64,000 bases of DNA from Heliopora coerulea (lineage: Eukaryota; Cnidaria; Anthozoa; Scleralcyonacea; Helioporidae), in assembly GCA_030142905.1 (NCBI GenBank), contig JASJOG010000138.1:388501-452500 (forward strand), in the 5' to 3' direction. The position numbers and the translations under genes are program-made. This document shows positions 1 through 29,400 of the stretch, piece by piece (position 1 is the stretch's first letter; each line of letters begins with the position of its first letter). A model generated the notes under the pieces. That model ran no database searches and had not been told where the DNA came from. It worked only from the letters and a program-made list of their open reading frames with translations.

Positions 1-1128
1 TGCCTTTTTAGGCAAAGGCTAAGGGTCCTCCCCCAACAGAAAAGGTTGGCACCGGGAAGGGCATCCAGCCATAATAATCTCAAGCCTCAAAACGCTTAAT
101 ATGGCAGTCAATAAAATGATATAAGTTGTGCTTATATCTGTAGCTCAAACCACAAAAATAACTGTCCTTAGGAACTAACTGTGGAATAACTCATGAATAA
201 AATAATTCAATTACATAGGAAGAGGAAGGGAACTGGAACAGTCTTCCACTTCCACCATCTCCATATGCAAAACTTCATAAGTTGTGACAGGATTATTGGC
301 TACATATTGTGATAATGACATTACGACCAGGATGAATAACACTGACCAACTTACAATATTATTCATCGTTGTTTTGGCAAAATTGTTCAACATTGATGAA
401 GCAACAAGGACTGTTCATGGCTTTGGGAACAAGGAAAAATAAAGCTATGATTATACCCTGTAATATAGTTAACACAACTGTTTTACTTTTGAATGAGTTG
501 CAAAGATGTTGTTGGCTGAACAATGTGGTAACATAACATGTAGCACAAAATTTTTGCAGAGTGCAGCATAACATTGTATAAAATGTGCAGCTGTAGGGAA
601 TATATGGTGGCCACCTAAGCTGCAGTGGGTAAAAGATGTGAATAAGTTTGCTACCATGAACAAAGTTAGTTTATTGACCCATTAACAGGGAGACAGTCCA
701 CTCTATTGAACAAAATTATAAAGTGTACCATTGGCCCTTAATCCTTTCATGCATACTGTTATTGTACAAAAACAAATTACAACAGAAGAAGCAATGAAAG
801 AACAAAAATGGAAAACAAAATAGAATAAAGAATAAAAGTATAAAAAATAATGCACAAAAAGGTTAATGGGTTAATATTATTGTGGTGAATACTAAGGTCT
901 TTGTAGATTAATATAGAATGAAGTTTTGATAGCAATCAGTCATTTTGTGGCTTTGACTGTACTGTTAAATGACTTTCTTCATTTTTAAGAGGGTCATATA
1001 TAGGCATAATTTTTGGTTACAGTATATACTAATATATGTACATACAAATGACTGTCAATAAAATATGACCTTACAGTAAAACTTTCAGATTAAATAGTTT
1101 TAAATTTCATATAATTAATTTTGCTCAC
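1..1128. other. left-edge region, possible 3' end of an unidentified gene
   Basis: AT-rich sequence with no recognisable protein domain. Bases 1 to about 95, read on the minus strand, resemble the tail of a dispersed repeat, but I cannot name the family. On the minus strand a possible terminal exon runs from 457 to 359: an acceptor (tattacag) is followed by 32 codons and TAA. Those codons give a short hydrophobic run (GIIIALFFLVP) and a Cys-containing tail. It is in phase 0 and so could join the exon at 1221 to 1129. The splice sites and phase are the only support, so this join is weak. A 60-codon minus-strand ORF at 393 to 211 starts with a signal-peptide-like stretch but has no other support. 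Confidence 0.25.
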
Positions 1129-1221
1129 AGGGTTTCTGGCAAAACACAGATAGCGTTCTCCTCGTTTAACCAAAGATCCCTCAAATAGGTCTGCATCATT
1201 GCCATTTACTGTGACAGAAAC
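1129..1221 (-). CDS. orphan coding exon of an unidentified gene (partial)
   Basis: On the minus strand a clean acceptor (aactatag) and donor (gtgagc) bracket exactly 31 open codons, phase 0 at both ends. The peptide begins VSVTVNGNDADLFEG and ends RGERYLCFARNP. The pattern of beta-strand-like V/T residues and the closing G-x-R-Y-x-C-x-A-x-N resembles the end of an immunoglobulin-like fold. That is only a resemblance and I do not name a family. No upstream exon could be recognised between 1222 and the dynamin stop codon, so the gene is either elsewhere or has poorly conserved exons. It may continue to the left into the candidate terminal exon at 457 to 359. Confidence 0.4.
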
Positions 1222-2384
1222 CTATAGTTTGGAGAAACATCCATTTAAAGGTTAAATAAAGATAAATGGCAACAAGAGATGAAAAAAGCCCCAAAAAACT
1301 GCGACATAATTATTTTGAAATCACCTGGTGTTAGTCCTGGTAAAACAAGAGAAAACTTAATGAGGCAGAATGGAGTGAAAAAAATTTATAAAAACAACTT
1401 AATACAATTCCTGCCTGGTAAATCCTTGGTCAGTATTAACCCTTTCCCTACTGACCCCTGGGGAGATGAACGACATCAGTTTTCCTAAGGTCAATGACGA
1501 GACTCTGTATTTTGTAGTGAAAATCAAAATATATATGCTCAGTAGATTTAATACCCTTATGGGCCTGTAAAAGGTGAATTTACTCATTCTAGATAATTAT
1601 ATAGTAGGAACTTATCTAGTGCAAGACTCCCAACTGCATAATTTCACAAAATTATAGATCACTGTTTCACGACTATTCGTGCTACGTTCCTATTTTCTAG
1701 CCCTAAATTTTAATACATGGAAGTAGAACTTGGCTATGAGGCGAGTCACCAAGACATTCAGCATTCAAAATAAATAACAAAAGTTGAGCTTGAATACTGG
1801 AAGATGAATATTGAGCAAGAAACCTGTACAAGAAACAGACTGAGCAGTCATTTGAAAGCCAAACGACAGTTCCCATTAACAGAGAAATTTCATTGACACC
1901 ACAGAACGTCGTTATAACTTTAGTAATTTCTGTTGTTAAATGTGTGTAACTCTAAAACATGTGCTATGTCTCGTTATCCTTTTAAAGTCACCAAGAAAGG
2001 ATTAGAAAGTACTAAACAATTAGAAGGAAAATTATAACAAGTGGCCAGTTCAAAATTTCACATGAAGTACCACATTAAAGAAACGTCAGGACATGTACAG
2101 GTATGTCTATTCCTCCCTGAAACTGAACTGCGACTACCACACGTACTTTGTGTACTTGTACTCACCATGAAGTATCCATGTGGACATTTGTCTTTACTTG
2201 AAACTAGAGCAACATCTGTGATGAACCGGCTACTCATATTTTTTCGATGAAAACCACTAAAATCATGCCACAAATAAAGCAAGTTTGTCCATTCAACGTT
2301 CTTTCATACATAGGTCATTGGTTTCGCGCTGGCAGAGGAGAGTGGGAGACACAAGGCACAGCACGAGTTTATCACCCAATTCAC

Positions 2385-2690
2385 CACACTTCCCTCTTCT
2401 TCCTCGATTCCTTTCTTTCTCTCCCTGTCCCGGCTTCCCATCTCTTCCTCTCACCTCTGCACTTTCCCCCCTCATTTCACTTACAACTTCCTTCACTCCT
2501 TTCCTTTCCCCTTCCTATCTTCTTTTTCACCGCACTTCCTGTTATATACCACTCGCTTTCACCTCCTCTTTGCTCTCTCTTGTCTCTGTCATCTCCCCCT
2601 CTTTTACGCCTCCAATTCTTTTCAGCTTCTCTTTTTCCCTCCCATCCTTTGTCTACCTTCCCCCTCTTTCAATCCCCTCTCACCACTCTC
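2385..2690. repeat. pyrimidine-rich low-complexity tract
   Basis: The plus strand is almost entirely C and T (runs such as ctcttcctcgattcctttc). It produces two long overlapping plus-strand open frames rich in Ser, Leu, Phe and Pro. These are composition artefacts, not genes. A similar tract lies at 29290 to 29625 in an intron of the channel gene. Confidence 0.75.
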
Positions 2691-4084
2691 CTCCCAATAG
2701 CACTACGAGGGATGCAAGGTGTGATATTTTCCCTCCGTATATACTTTTTTCCTCTCCCACAGCGATGCGAGTTATGAAGACGTGCATCAGATGAAATTGA
2801 TATATTTCCCCCATTTTAGCCTTAACGGTGACCGCATCTCTTATGCTATAACACATACACCCTATGATTATCAAAACAAGCTAAAATTGGCAATATTTTT
2901 CACCAGTGTTCATGAATTATCATTTACAGAAGCACAGATTGATAAGATTTTATGTGGACACGGTTACCCCACAAAATCTGCTCGCACCTAAACTGCCTTC
3001 CACTTATTCTGGTGGGGGGATAAACTGGATTACAGACGGAAATAAATAATTACGTAGCTTTAACGAAGGTCAATAAAGTTCAGTAAGCCTCTAAGAAAAT
3101 GTATCGGTGGAAAGTATTTGGTGACTCGAGACCTATGTCATGTCTCAGCGTACGTGATGTAATTTAGTACTTTAGTTTGGGAGTTGTTAGTGCCTGTTTC
3201 CCACACAATTTGAAATCTGACAATTGCTCACCCAGATACTGCAGTCTGGATCTGCTTCTTACTCGCCACATTTTTGATCGTTGCGAAAAGCTCCTGAAAC
3301 TCACGTTGCAACAGACATGTCCCGTGACATTCTTGCTCTCAAAATCAGACGATTTTGCAATCAACATAATGAAATTCTGCAACAAGAAACTAAAAACGAG
3401 CAACCAAGTAGGGGAAATGGTTACAAAAATTCTAATCAAACATCGCCTTTGATGAAATTTGCGCCTTGGATTCCTGGCCTGTTTGATAGCAATTTACTTC
3501 GCTTTTTTGCAAATCAAAATTACACTCTATAACAAATATATAACCATACAAAAACTATAGAACAGATAATTCAACACTCCATAGATATATAACGGTCGTT
3601 TTATTGATGCTACCTTTGCTGGTTCCTGGTTATCGTGAGATGTAAAGACACCAAAGAACAACGCGTTTAACTCTTTGGCTGCACAAGTTTTTTTACGAAA
3701 TTTTACTTCAAATTCGAGTAAAATCAAAGAAAAGGCTACGCCTTATGTTTTATTCATTATAAAAACATAAGTAAGGTATCAAAGTGAAACCAGAACATTT
3801 TCCTAATTTCTACAAAGTGAGAGTGATATTAATGAGTTACCCACAGCGTAGTAGCAAAAGTCATGGTGGCTGAAACCTTCCCCAACTGTAGTCAGACAGT
3901 TAATAAAATTTAATGTGGGAACAACCGCGCACGCCGCATCTCTCGGGCAATTACAGTTAAAAAAATGAACTGGCGTGATCCATTCTACTTTTCTTACCTC
4001 GGCAAACGTTATCACATTATAGATCAGACGTTCTTATGGTTGCAACGTGAAGGTCAACTGGGTGGTGTGAGCACATTTGTCTGT

Positions 4085-4815
4085 ATGCGTGAACGTTTGG
4101 TAGGTTGGTGTGTGTGAACGTGTGGTAAGTTGGTGCGCGTGGACGTGTGGTAGGTTGGTGCGCGTGGACGTGTGGTAGGTTGGTGCGCGTGGACGTGTGG
4201 TAGGTTGGTGCGCGTGGACGTGTGGTAGGTTGGTGCGCGTGGACGTGTGGTAGGTTGGTGCGCGTGGACGTGTGGTAGGTTGGTGCGCGTGGACGTGTGG
4301 TAGGTTGGTGCGCGTGGACGTGTGGTAGGTTGGTGCGCGTGGACGTGTGGTAGGTTGGTGCGCGTGGACGTGTGGTAGGTTGGTGCGCGTGGACGTGTGG
4401 TAGGTTGGTGCGCGTGGACGTGTGGTAGGTTGGTGCGCGTGGACGTGTGGTAGGTTGGTGCGTGTGGACGTGTGGTAGGTTGGTGCGTGTGGACGTGTGG
4501 TAAGTTGGTGCGTGTGGACGTTTGGTAAGTTGGTGCGTGTGGACGTTTGGTAAGTTGGTGCGTGTGGACGTTTGGTAAGTTGGTGCGTGTGGACGTTTGG
4601 TAGGTTGGTGCGTGTGGACGGTTGGTAGGTTGGTGCGTGTGGACGTTTGGTAGGTTGGTGCGTGTGGACTTTGGTAGGTTGGTGCGTGTGGACGTGTGGT
4701 AGGTTGGTGCGTGTGGACGTTTGGTAAGTTGGTGCGTGTGGACGTTTGGTAGGTTGGTGTGTGTGGACGTTTGGTAAGTTGGTGTGTCTGGACGTTTTGT
4801 AGGCTGGTGTGTGTG
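4085..4815. repeat. 25-bp minisatellite, about 29 copies
   Basis: Tandem unit of 25 bp built around gtaggttggtgcgcgtggac plus gtgtg. Copies at about 4100 to 4450 are nearly identical and carry gcgcgtggacgtgtgg. Copies after about 4455 shift to gcgtgtggacgtttgg and drift further toward 4815. Because 25 is not a multiple of three and the unit lacks stops on the minus strand, at least two minus-strand frames stay open for 271 to 283 codons with a 25-residue Thr/Pro/His/Arg repeat. There is no start context, splice structure or flanking domain, so it is not called a gene. Confidence 0.95.
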
Positions 4816-6276
4816 GGTGAAGATTAGATTCCAAGAAAATTCCCAGCGAATTACAAAAATGCTTGTCATTATTCGAAAAATGCAAAAGAAATTAGAACGG
4901 GTAAAAATACATATGGTTTATCGCTACTAAAATCTCTTAAGAAGATTAGAATGGAGGATCTGGAGAATGGCATCGAGTTTGGCGTACATGACGTAATTAG
5001 CGGTTCCACAGTTTTGATTTTATCTTGTTTTATGTGGCTGCAGTGTTAACATAATGCCATGCTTGAGAATATGGGCATTCACTTCGCTAAATAATCACAA
5101 CTAAGGCCGACACTGACATATATTGTATTCTCTATAACTATCGAACCATTAGCTACGTCATTTCCAAGCGTGAAACGGACCCACTCCGAATTTTTGACTA
5201 AAAACATACTAAATATAAGAGCGCTTGGGCGTTTAAACCTAAAGATTTTTGTTAAGGAGGAGAAAAAGAACTGTTTTGGGCAAAACCATTTTTTAATTTA
5301 TTGGCACTTCAAGCGAAGCTCACTGGAAGTTATGAATACATCCAAACTTTCGTGCAAAACCTGGGACATAATTTTGAGATGCAGTTTTCTTCGCAATTAG
5401 ATGAAAATGAAGTAAATAGAGAGTAATACTCTTCATTGATTACATTCTGAGGGGTTTTGGTATATTGATAAAAACCTGAGAGGACAAGATGGTTATATCA
5501 AGATGAAGTAAAGGAAATGGTGAAATGGTCGATGCTTACACCATGATTTGCATGAAATATTTTTTAAAATGTTGCCTTGAGAAATAATACATGATGTTTG
5601 TAGGCCAAACACACCGCACACGACCATAACTTTCCACAATACAATCTCTTACAGTTCAAGCTGAATCAACCACTATTAACACCTTTCTCCACCACTAAAG
5701 GGGTCAGGACTGAAACCAATGATATCCCACCTTCCCAGATTTCCAAAATTTGAAAACTTTTTTCAATTTCCATTTCATCCACAATTAATACACACACTAC
5801 AATATTAAATTTGATATTCTTCTTTCAACTAGTCAAATTCCCATAAATATTTAAAAAATTAAGTTGTCTATTTCCAAATCGCATTCGACGCCACCCTCAA
5901 TATCTGGAGAAAAATTACAAGAAATGAGATAAACTTGTCCATGTTATGTTTTCAGTTCTCAGAAAATTGGTGCGGGTATAATCATACCGCGCAGTAGGTA
6001 TATTGATCAAGTTCATTCGTTTACGATTGAGTCGTGAACGTTTTTCAAAAATCAATAGTCACGTTTGTAAATGCACCATCAATTGCTTTATGTACACAAT
6101 TTGCTACCTTTCAGTGCCTTCTATCTTGGCACGGCTATGTTATGTTGAACGGATCTCCTCTCATCCACAAACCAGTTGTGCCAGCTTCCAAAGATCCGTT
6201 CATTTTCTAGTTCTTCTTTTACAAGTGCGATAAATTCGGCAGCTTTTAATTTGATCTTTTCACGCCTGATTTCTGT

Positions 6277-23474
<17,198 letters not shown>

Positions 23475-23989
23475 ATCTATGAATTAAAGGATCAAAAACA
23501 GGTCACTACAACTTGATTTATGTCTAAAACAACACTTCCTCTCTTTAAAGTTCATGCCCAGCTGTTTCACTGCGCATGACTCTTGAACTGTAGTTTCCAG
23601 GCTTCTTTAATGATGAACTAGTGCTTGCTTAGTCGCACAATTTAGCTTCTTTACTCGAAGTTTAGTGCTTATTTTATTGATTTGACGTGATGAATTTTTT
23701 TTTTTAAATATAAAATACTGGGACGTAACCTAAAATTTAGAATACAATAATTAATCATGATACAATAAACAAATTTATACGTGAAAAAAGTCTGTGAACG
23801 ATAAATGAAACTTCATTGGCGGAGGAGAGGGCGAGGGTTAGAGAATCTTCGTGTAGTTTGCTTTGAAGTCTGTCCTTTTTGGTTACTTTATGTTTGTCAA
23901 CTGAGATAGAAATCCTCGAAAGGTACATTATCTACTGGGCATTTTTTATCGCTTACGGAGTAAATATACGGACTTTTCGTCAGTAGGAT

Positions 23990-24269
23990 CAGTGGCGGAT
24001 CCAAGAAGAGGGTTAAGGGGGGTTTAACTCCCCCTTGAGCCACAAAACAATGTGGGGATTCCTTGCCATAATCTCTGTTTACATAATAAACTTGACTTGT
24101 ATCTTTTTTTTCTTTAATTGTGCGCCTTTTATAAGTGATAAAGGAACCACTACCTTTTAAAAAGCTAGAATAACCAAAGGCCTGGTTTACCAGGCCTTCT
24201 TCTCAAAAACCTGGAACTCCAACTGGCCTGGCATCCCCCCTCTTCGGCAAAATCCTAGATCCGCCCCTG
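23990..24269. mobile_element. MITE with CAG(T/G)GGCGGATC ends
   Basis: The left end cagtggcggatccaaga and the complement of the right end (caggggcggatctagga) form a terminal inverted repeat of about 17 bp with two or three mismatches. The flanks share aggat. The interior of about 250 bp is non-coding. The ends resemble those of small hAT-type elements, but the class is inferred. Confidence 0.6.
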
Positions 24270-25254
24270 AGGATCTGTACCATCACCAACTACCATATAT
24301 AATTATGCAGCGAAGTGAGAGAAATGTGACAGGAGGATATAATGCTGTCATGTCAAAAGAAGGAACCTCCCTTGAAGTCCCTCAGTGGGGATATATTCTA
24401 TGAATATGACCGTTTACGCCTATTTTAGGCCAGAACATGAGCTAATTCGCGAGAAAGAAAATAAAAAAAAAAAAAAACTCGCGTGAGGACGATGAGCAGG
24501 TCGTGCCGAAGAAATGTGGTGGACTATGTGCAAACAAAATGCGCCAAGGAAAGTTTTAGAGGCAGTTTCCCCCCTGCCACTACATCACTATAACCAAGGG
24601 CATGCTCTCTCCAAATTCTTTGAAATTTTTAAGTCTCTAGAAGGCAATTTTCGGTGATGTAGCAATCCAAATAGGTCCAACGCTTTGCAGCGTAAGAAGC
24701 TAGACTTTCCAAGAAGTAGGTTTGGTTTGGTTAACCTTTTCCTGCGGACGGTTGTTGTGTTATACTGGAAAAGATTACAACAACAGAACAAATGCAATAG
24801 TGAATGAAGAGAGCAAAAAGACAAAGGAGGACAGAGAAGAGTCGGGAAAAAAGAACGTAAACCACGCCTTAACTCGAATCAGAAACTAAGCTATAAACAC
24901 AACGTACGTCAGTCACAAATCAAGAGTATCACTGGTCAATTTTGACGTCACATCATCATCTTAGGGTGTATCAACTTTACGTGATGTCTGCATACCAATG
25001 TCATTCCCAGGTCTTTACGTGTTTTGCCCAGGGGTCTATTCACGATGCAAAACTTTCAAACTAAAAGCTCTGGGATTGACTTGCTGCATCCATAACTTTA
25101 TAAAAGGACCTGCCATATTTTTCTTTTCATTGCTTTCCCATCTGTCTCCCTTTGTTTGCTTCCTGAAGATTCTTTTTGGGTCAAATGCAGTTTAGGGGAT
25201 GCTCCTGAACTAATAACTTACTAACTAACAACGTACCTAAATCTAACGTTATCC

Positions 25255-25400
25255 CTGAGCGTAAACCTACCCCTCCCCAAACCCAAACCCTAACCCTTAC
25301 CCAAACCCTAACCCTAACCCTTACCCAAACCCTAACCCTAACCCTTACCCTAACCCTAACCCTAACCCTAACATAAACTATAACCCTAAAACTAACGGGT
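25255..25400. repeat. interstitial telomeric repeat (CCCTAA)n
   Basis: About twenty units of CCCTAA and close variants (CCCAAA, CCCTTA) on the plus strand, that is TTAGGG on the minus. The best stretch is at about 25336-25370. The edges decay into diverged units (ccctaaaactaac). It lies in the 3 kb gap between two intact genes, so it is interstitial, not a chromosome end. The minus-strand ORF of 97 codons here (VRVRVRV repeats) is an artefact. Confidence 0.92.
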
Positions 25401-26475
25401 CTTTTCCCTATTTCTAAGTCGTACTCTAACCCTAAAAGGTCAACGGTTTGTAAGCGTCCGCGCAAAAACTGCATTCTGCTTTTCTTTTTTTTAAAATGTA
25501 GATAAAAAAGATAAACAACTAAAACAACTTACAGCCTATACAAAATCTGTTGTTCCTCGTTTCATCAGTAAATAAATATCAAAAACCTTCTACTTTCCTG
25601 AAAAGGTTGAATAGTTTTTTAATTCCAATAATGAAAATTGTTCGCGCCACAAAAGCGGTATTTATCCATGGATAATTTGGTTGTCATTTCCGCTCACGTC
25701 TTTAGAAGAAGCAAGGGAATGCTTTTTACATGACTCAGTTTATATCTGAGTTGTATTTACAAGAATTTACAAGAATCTACAAAAAATTATACCTTGCTAA
25801 AGCTTAAAGATATCACATATCTCTTGAATATAATAAATTAAGGGGTTAATAAGATAAGCTAGGGTCCATATTGGGTTAGGATTAGCTTAGCATTTCAGCA
25901 AAGATAAGCAAGCGAATTTCATAATTATAGCTGGAAGAAATTAGTTTCGCGCATGAATATGAAGCCACAACCAACAAAACTAGCTCTGTCTGCCCTGAAC
26001 AGATAAACTTGGTACGGAGGTTTGTGTTCTTTCACCTTGTGCGCACACAAAGTCTTCACAAGTAATCACATGCCGACGTACGTCGGCGTAAATCGTGGTC
26101 AGCAGTCGTAACCAGTCGCAAATTGGCCTGAGTCAATTCTAGTTAACTATCTGTTCACTCCAGGCATGTTAGGGTCAATTTGGTGGCAACATTGCCGGCG
26201 ACTTTCACAACAAAATCCGTCAAATCAGCGTACGGCATCCGAGGCTTTGAAGTTTCAACTTTTGATACACGTGTTCAAAATTCGTTTCGCAACGGTTCAA
26301 CGTTTGTCTGCGCATTAACTTTAAGTTCTCCAAATAGGCAAGTTGTCAAAAAAAAAAAGGACCACCTGGAACTACCAGAAACCTCTGAACAAGTTGACTT
26401 TTTACTAGTTTTCTCACGACAGTCCAGGGCTTTTCAGTTGACACGTGATATCACTACAGCCAATCAAATGATAAA

Positions 26476-29400
26476 TCATACGGAAGTTGAATTAAGCCGT
26501 TGTTCTTCTCTTTCAGCAGAAGATAATGATCCTCTATATCCCGGTCTTATTACATATCTTAAATGAAAACAGAAAAATATAAGAATTTAAAGGATCCTGG
26601 TCTAAACATTAAAAAATATAAGTTTTGACCCTGGCAAGAACTAAGCCTGTGTTTCGTAATAAAAAACATCTCTGAAAAATCACCACATCTTTAGTTTTAT
26701 CAGAAATAGAATCCTGTCGTGCCTGATAATTCACCATCATTAGGGACTTCCCACAACTCACTATTTCTCTTCGCAATTTCTCATTTTTATCATCGAGCAG
26801 TACAAGGGGACACCTCACACCATCCTCATCACTAATACTAGAAACACCAAGCAATAACCATCGCAAACAAACCACACGTCGCACACAATCTCACCCATTC
26901 ACTACCCACCCATTCACCACCCACCCATTCACCCACGCACCCACCCACACACCCACCCACCCACCCACCCATCTCATAGCTGCTGACAACAAATCATGAC
27001 AACTAAGACACTTACATTATATCTCCAGCACGTAGTTCCCACTCAGGTGGTGGATTGCTGATGACGTACGACACAGTTCTGTGTTTGGTCATGTCAACTG
27101 TAAAATAAAAACGTACTGGTTATCATTCCTTTCTAATTCTTGTAAGGGTAACATAACAAGCCGATGAAGGGAAGTGTGAATCTTACTTTACTTTGAGGAA
27201 CCTTTCTGGTCAAGGAACTCTCCTCACTTACATTCTCCTTCAATATTTAATGATTTCATTCTGTTCTTTATAATACGTTCGATATCTTTTGTTTCGGCAC
27301 TTTTTCTAGATGCTTGGTAAGTTTCCTAGTATAAAATAAAATATAATAATAATAAAAAAAATACAATTAAAACAAGGATCCGTGTACCTTTGGTAACAAC
27401 TTTCAATCTGGCAACTTTATGCAGCTGTCATACCTTAAGGACTACTTCTGTTCTCAACATTCCAATGGGGACTTCTCCTCTGGTTGAACACAGACGCTGA
27501 AATAAACAGCCGTAACGACCGAGCCACATGTGATCCTCAGTCAACTTTATCTGCATAAGTAAAGAGATCAAGAGGCCACTTTCATGATACTCCGAAGAAA
27601 CAGCAATGAATGTCATCCTCAAAAACGTTCAAAATTCGCCCAAAATTAGCAATCAAAAACGATAATCTCATTCACAACAACATGACATGTTTCATTTTTG
27701 GTCGCCATTTCGAGTTTAATATAAAAGGTTAAAACTGTCTTGTAAAGAATGTTTGATGAAGCAAATTTGGGTTACCTGTCGAAACATGCATGGCTCATGC
27801 AAGCTTTATTTTAAACTCAGTTCCGTTGCTAGGGATAAATTATTGGAGGGAGAGGCAAAAAATGACTAGGCAGAAATAAGGGGCGATTTCCCTTATATTT
27901 AGATTTGGTGGCCAATATTTCCGTATCCCCCCCGCCACATTGCCCATGTTTAAACTGGTTTAATGAAACAGACTTTTAAATACGTTTAAGGTTTAATGTG
28001 AACGAACGGTAAAATGAGGTAATCAAAAGTACTTAATGCTGCAGGAAAGATGTTCAACGCTGTTTTAGAAGTAAACAATTATCGACAACAAGATAGGAGA
28101 ACGTTCAAATAGCCTACTTCTTGTTTAAACTGAAAAGAGTGTTAAACCTTGGTACTAGAGACCAATGCCTTTGTTCACGTTACTTAGTTTCAAAAAATCT
28201 GCGTTCGTTGAATGTTTCTGAGTGTGGCAATGGTTGAAATTTTCACCGGCTTTACGCAGTTCTGTTATTTATTTTTTTTCGTATGTTATAAAATCATCTC
28301 ATGTTCTGTGCGTCTTATGTCTCTCAATCTTTATGCTGAAAACAACTTACTGAAGTGAGATATCCAGAGCCCATCGTCTGTTTAAGTCCGATTGTCAAGC
28401 AAATAAGGTCGATCATATAGTCCTTAACGAACGTCTAAGAAAAAGAAACCATTGAATAAGTATAGAAAAGCCAAAGGGGTATAAAATCACCTAAATTAAT
28501 TAACACTGAAGTTCTGAAATAAGTGAAAAACGAGAGTTACCTCACCTGATATAATAAAGTATCTATCATGCTGGCACTGAATGCACTACCGTCTGCAAAC
28601 GACTCACTGAACATGTAATTTAAATGAACTTTCTTTGGAACATTCGATCTCGATGTCTGGAAACAATGAAACAAAGAATTTTTCGTCACACGCTGCCATA
28701 TGGACTATATAACTTTGCTAGCTGTAGCTAGACAAGTGAAAAGTGATAAATACCCGGACGAGAACCTGAAGTTTCATGCACACAAATCGGCAATAGCAAT
28801 GCCTTAATAAAACTTGGACGGATCGGGGCGGTGTCTGTTGGCCTTAAAATAAGGAGTCGGAGGAAATTGGAGCACCAAGACAACGCTTCCAGTCACAACT
28901 GATCTGTTACTTCTCGAGGTCACAGCAGCAGTGGACATGAAGAAGTTTCACTTAAAGTCGGTATGTCTTTTATTAATATTTATTAGATTAAGTTCAATTT
29001 ACACGTGGCTTTGACAGCAACCCTCTCTAGAACTCCCTACCAACGGCAACAGTTAAAATAACCTCGAAGCTTGCTGTGTGTATATTTTGAAGTTCACAAT
29101 AGTTCACTTACCTTGACTGATTTCCTCTTCAATTCTTCACCTCCGTTGTTCACCGCAGTTTCAACAATTCCAGCGTCGAACTTCATGAATCTCATGTTAG
29201 ATGTATGAGTCAGCTCTACTGACATGTTTATGCGAGGGAATAACCTGAAATAAAGATATTTCCCACCTCAACAGCACTTTCCACAAAAATAAGTTCCCCA
29301 CTTTCCTTCCGATATTTGTTCTCCGCTTCTGCTTCCTTTACTCCCTTCTTTTTTCTCCTTTCCTCATCCCCTCCTTTCCTCTCCCTTCGTTTCCCTATTT

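Larger units (their letters stand above)
1222..6276. other. gene-poor region downstream of dynamin
   Basis: About 5 kb without a recognisable coding exon. It holds a pyrimidine-rich tract near 2385 to 2690, the large 25-bp minisatellite at 4085 to 4815, and otherwise AT-rich unique sequence. Open frames at 1279 to 1488, 2041 to 2250 and 3177 to 3452 have no recognisable domain and look like chance frames. The dynamin 3' UTR must start at 6276 and run to lower coordinates. An ATTAAA hexamer on the minus strand at 6250 to 6245 lies 27 nt past the stop codon and is a possible but unproven poly(A) signal. Confidence 0.5.
23475..26475. other. gap between the 5' end of dynamin and the 3' end of the K+ channel
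   Basis: About 3 kb with no recognised coding exon. It must hold the dynamin 5' UTR and promoter (minus strand, upstream of 23474) and the channel 3' UTR (below 26476). A possible acceptor directly before the dynamin ATG suggests a separate 5' non-coding exon in this gap, which I could not place. It contains a MITE (23990-24269) and an interstitial telomeric tract (25255-25400). The plus-strand frame at 26180-26566 is antisense to the channel's last exon and is not a gene. Confidence 0.6.

Noticed and set aside
2247..2794. Plus-strand frames of 169 and 176 codons
   Set aside because: They are made by a pyrimidine-rich tract, with Ser/Leu/Phe/Pro composition and no domain or splice support.
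4034..4885. Two minus-strand frames of 271 and 283 codons with a Thr/Pro/His repeat
   Set aside because: Both are products of the 25-bp minisatellite, which keeps frames open without coding.
26180..26566. A 128-codon plus-strand frame
   Set aside because: It is antisense to the last exon and 3' UTR of the K+ channel, and no family is recognised.
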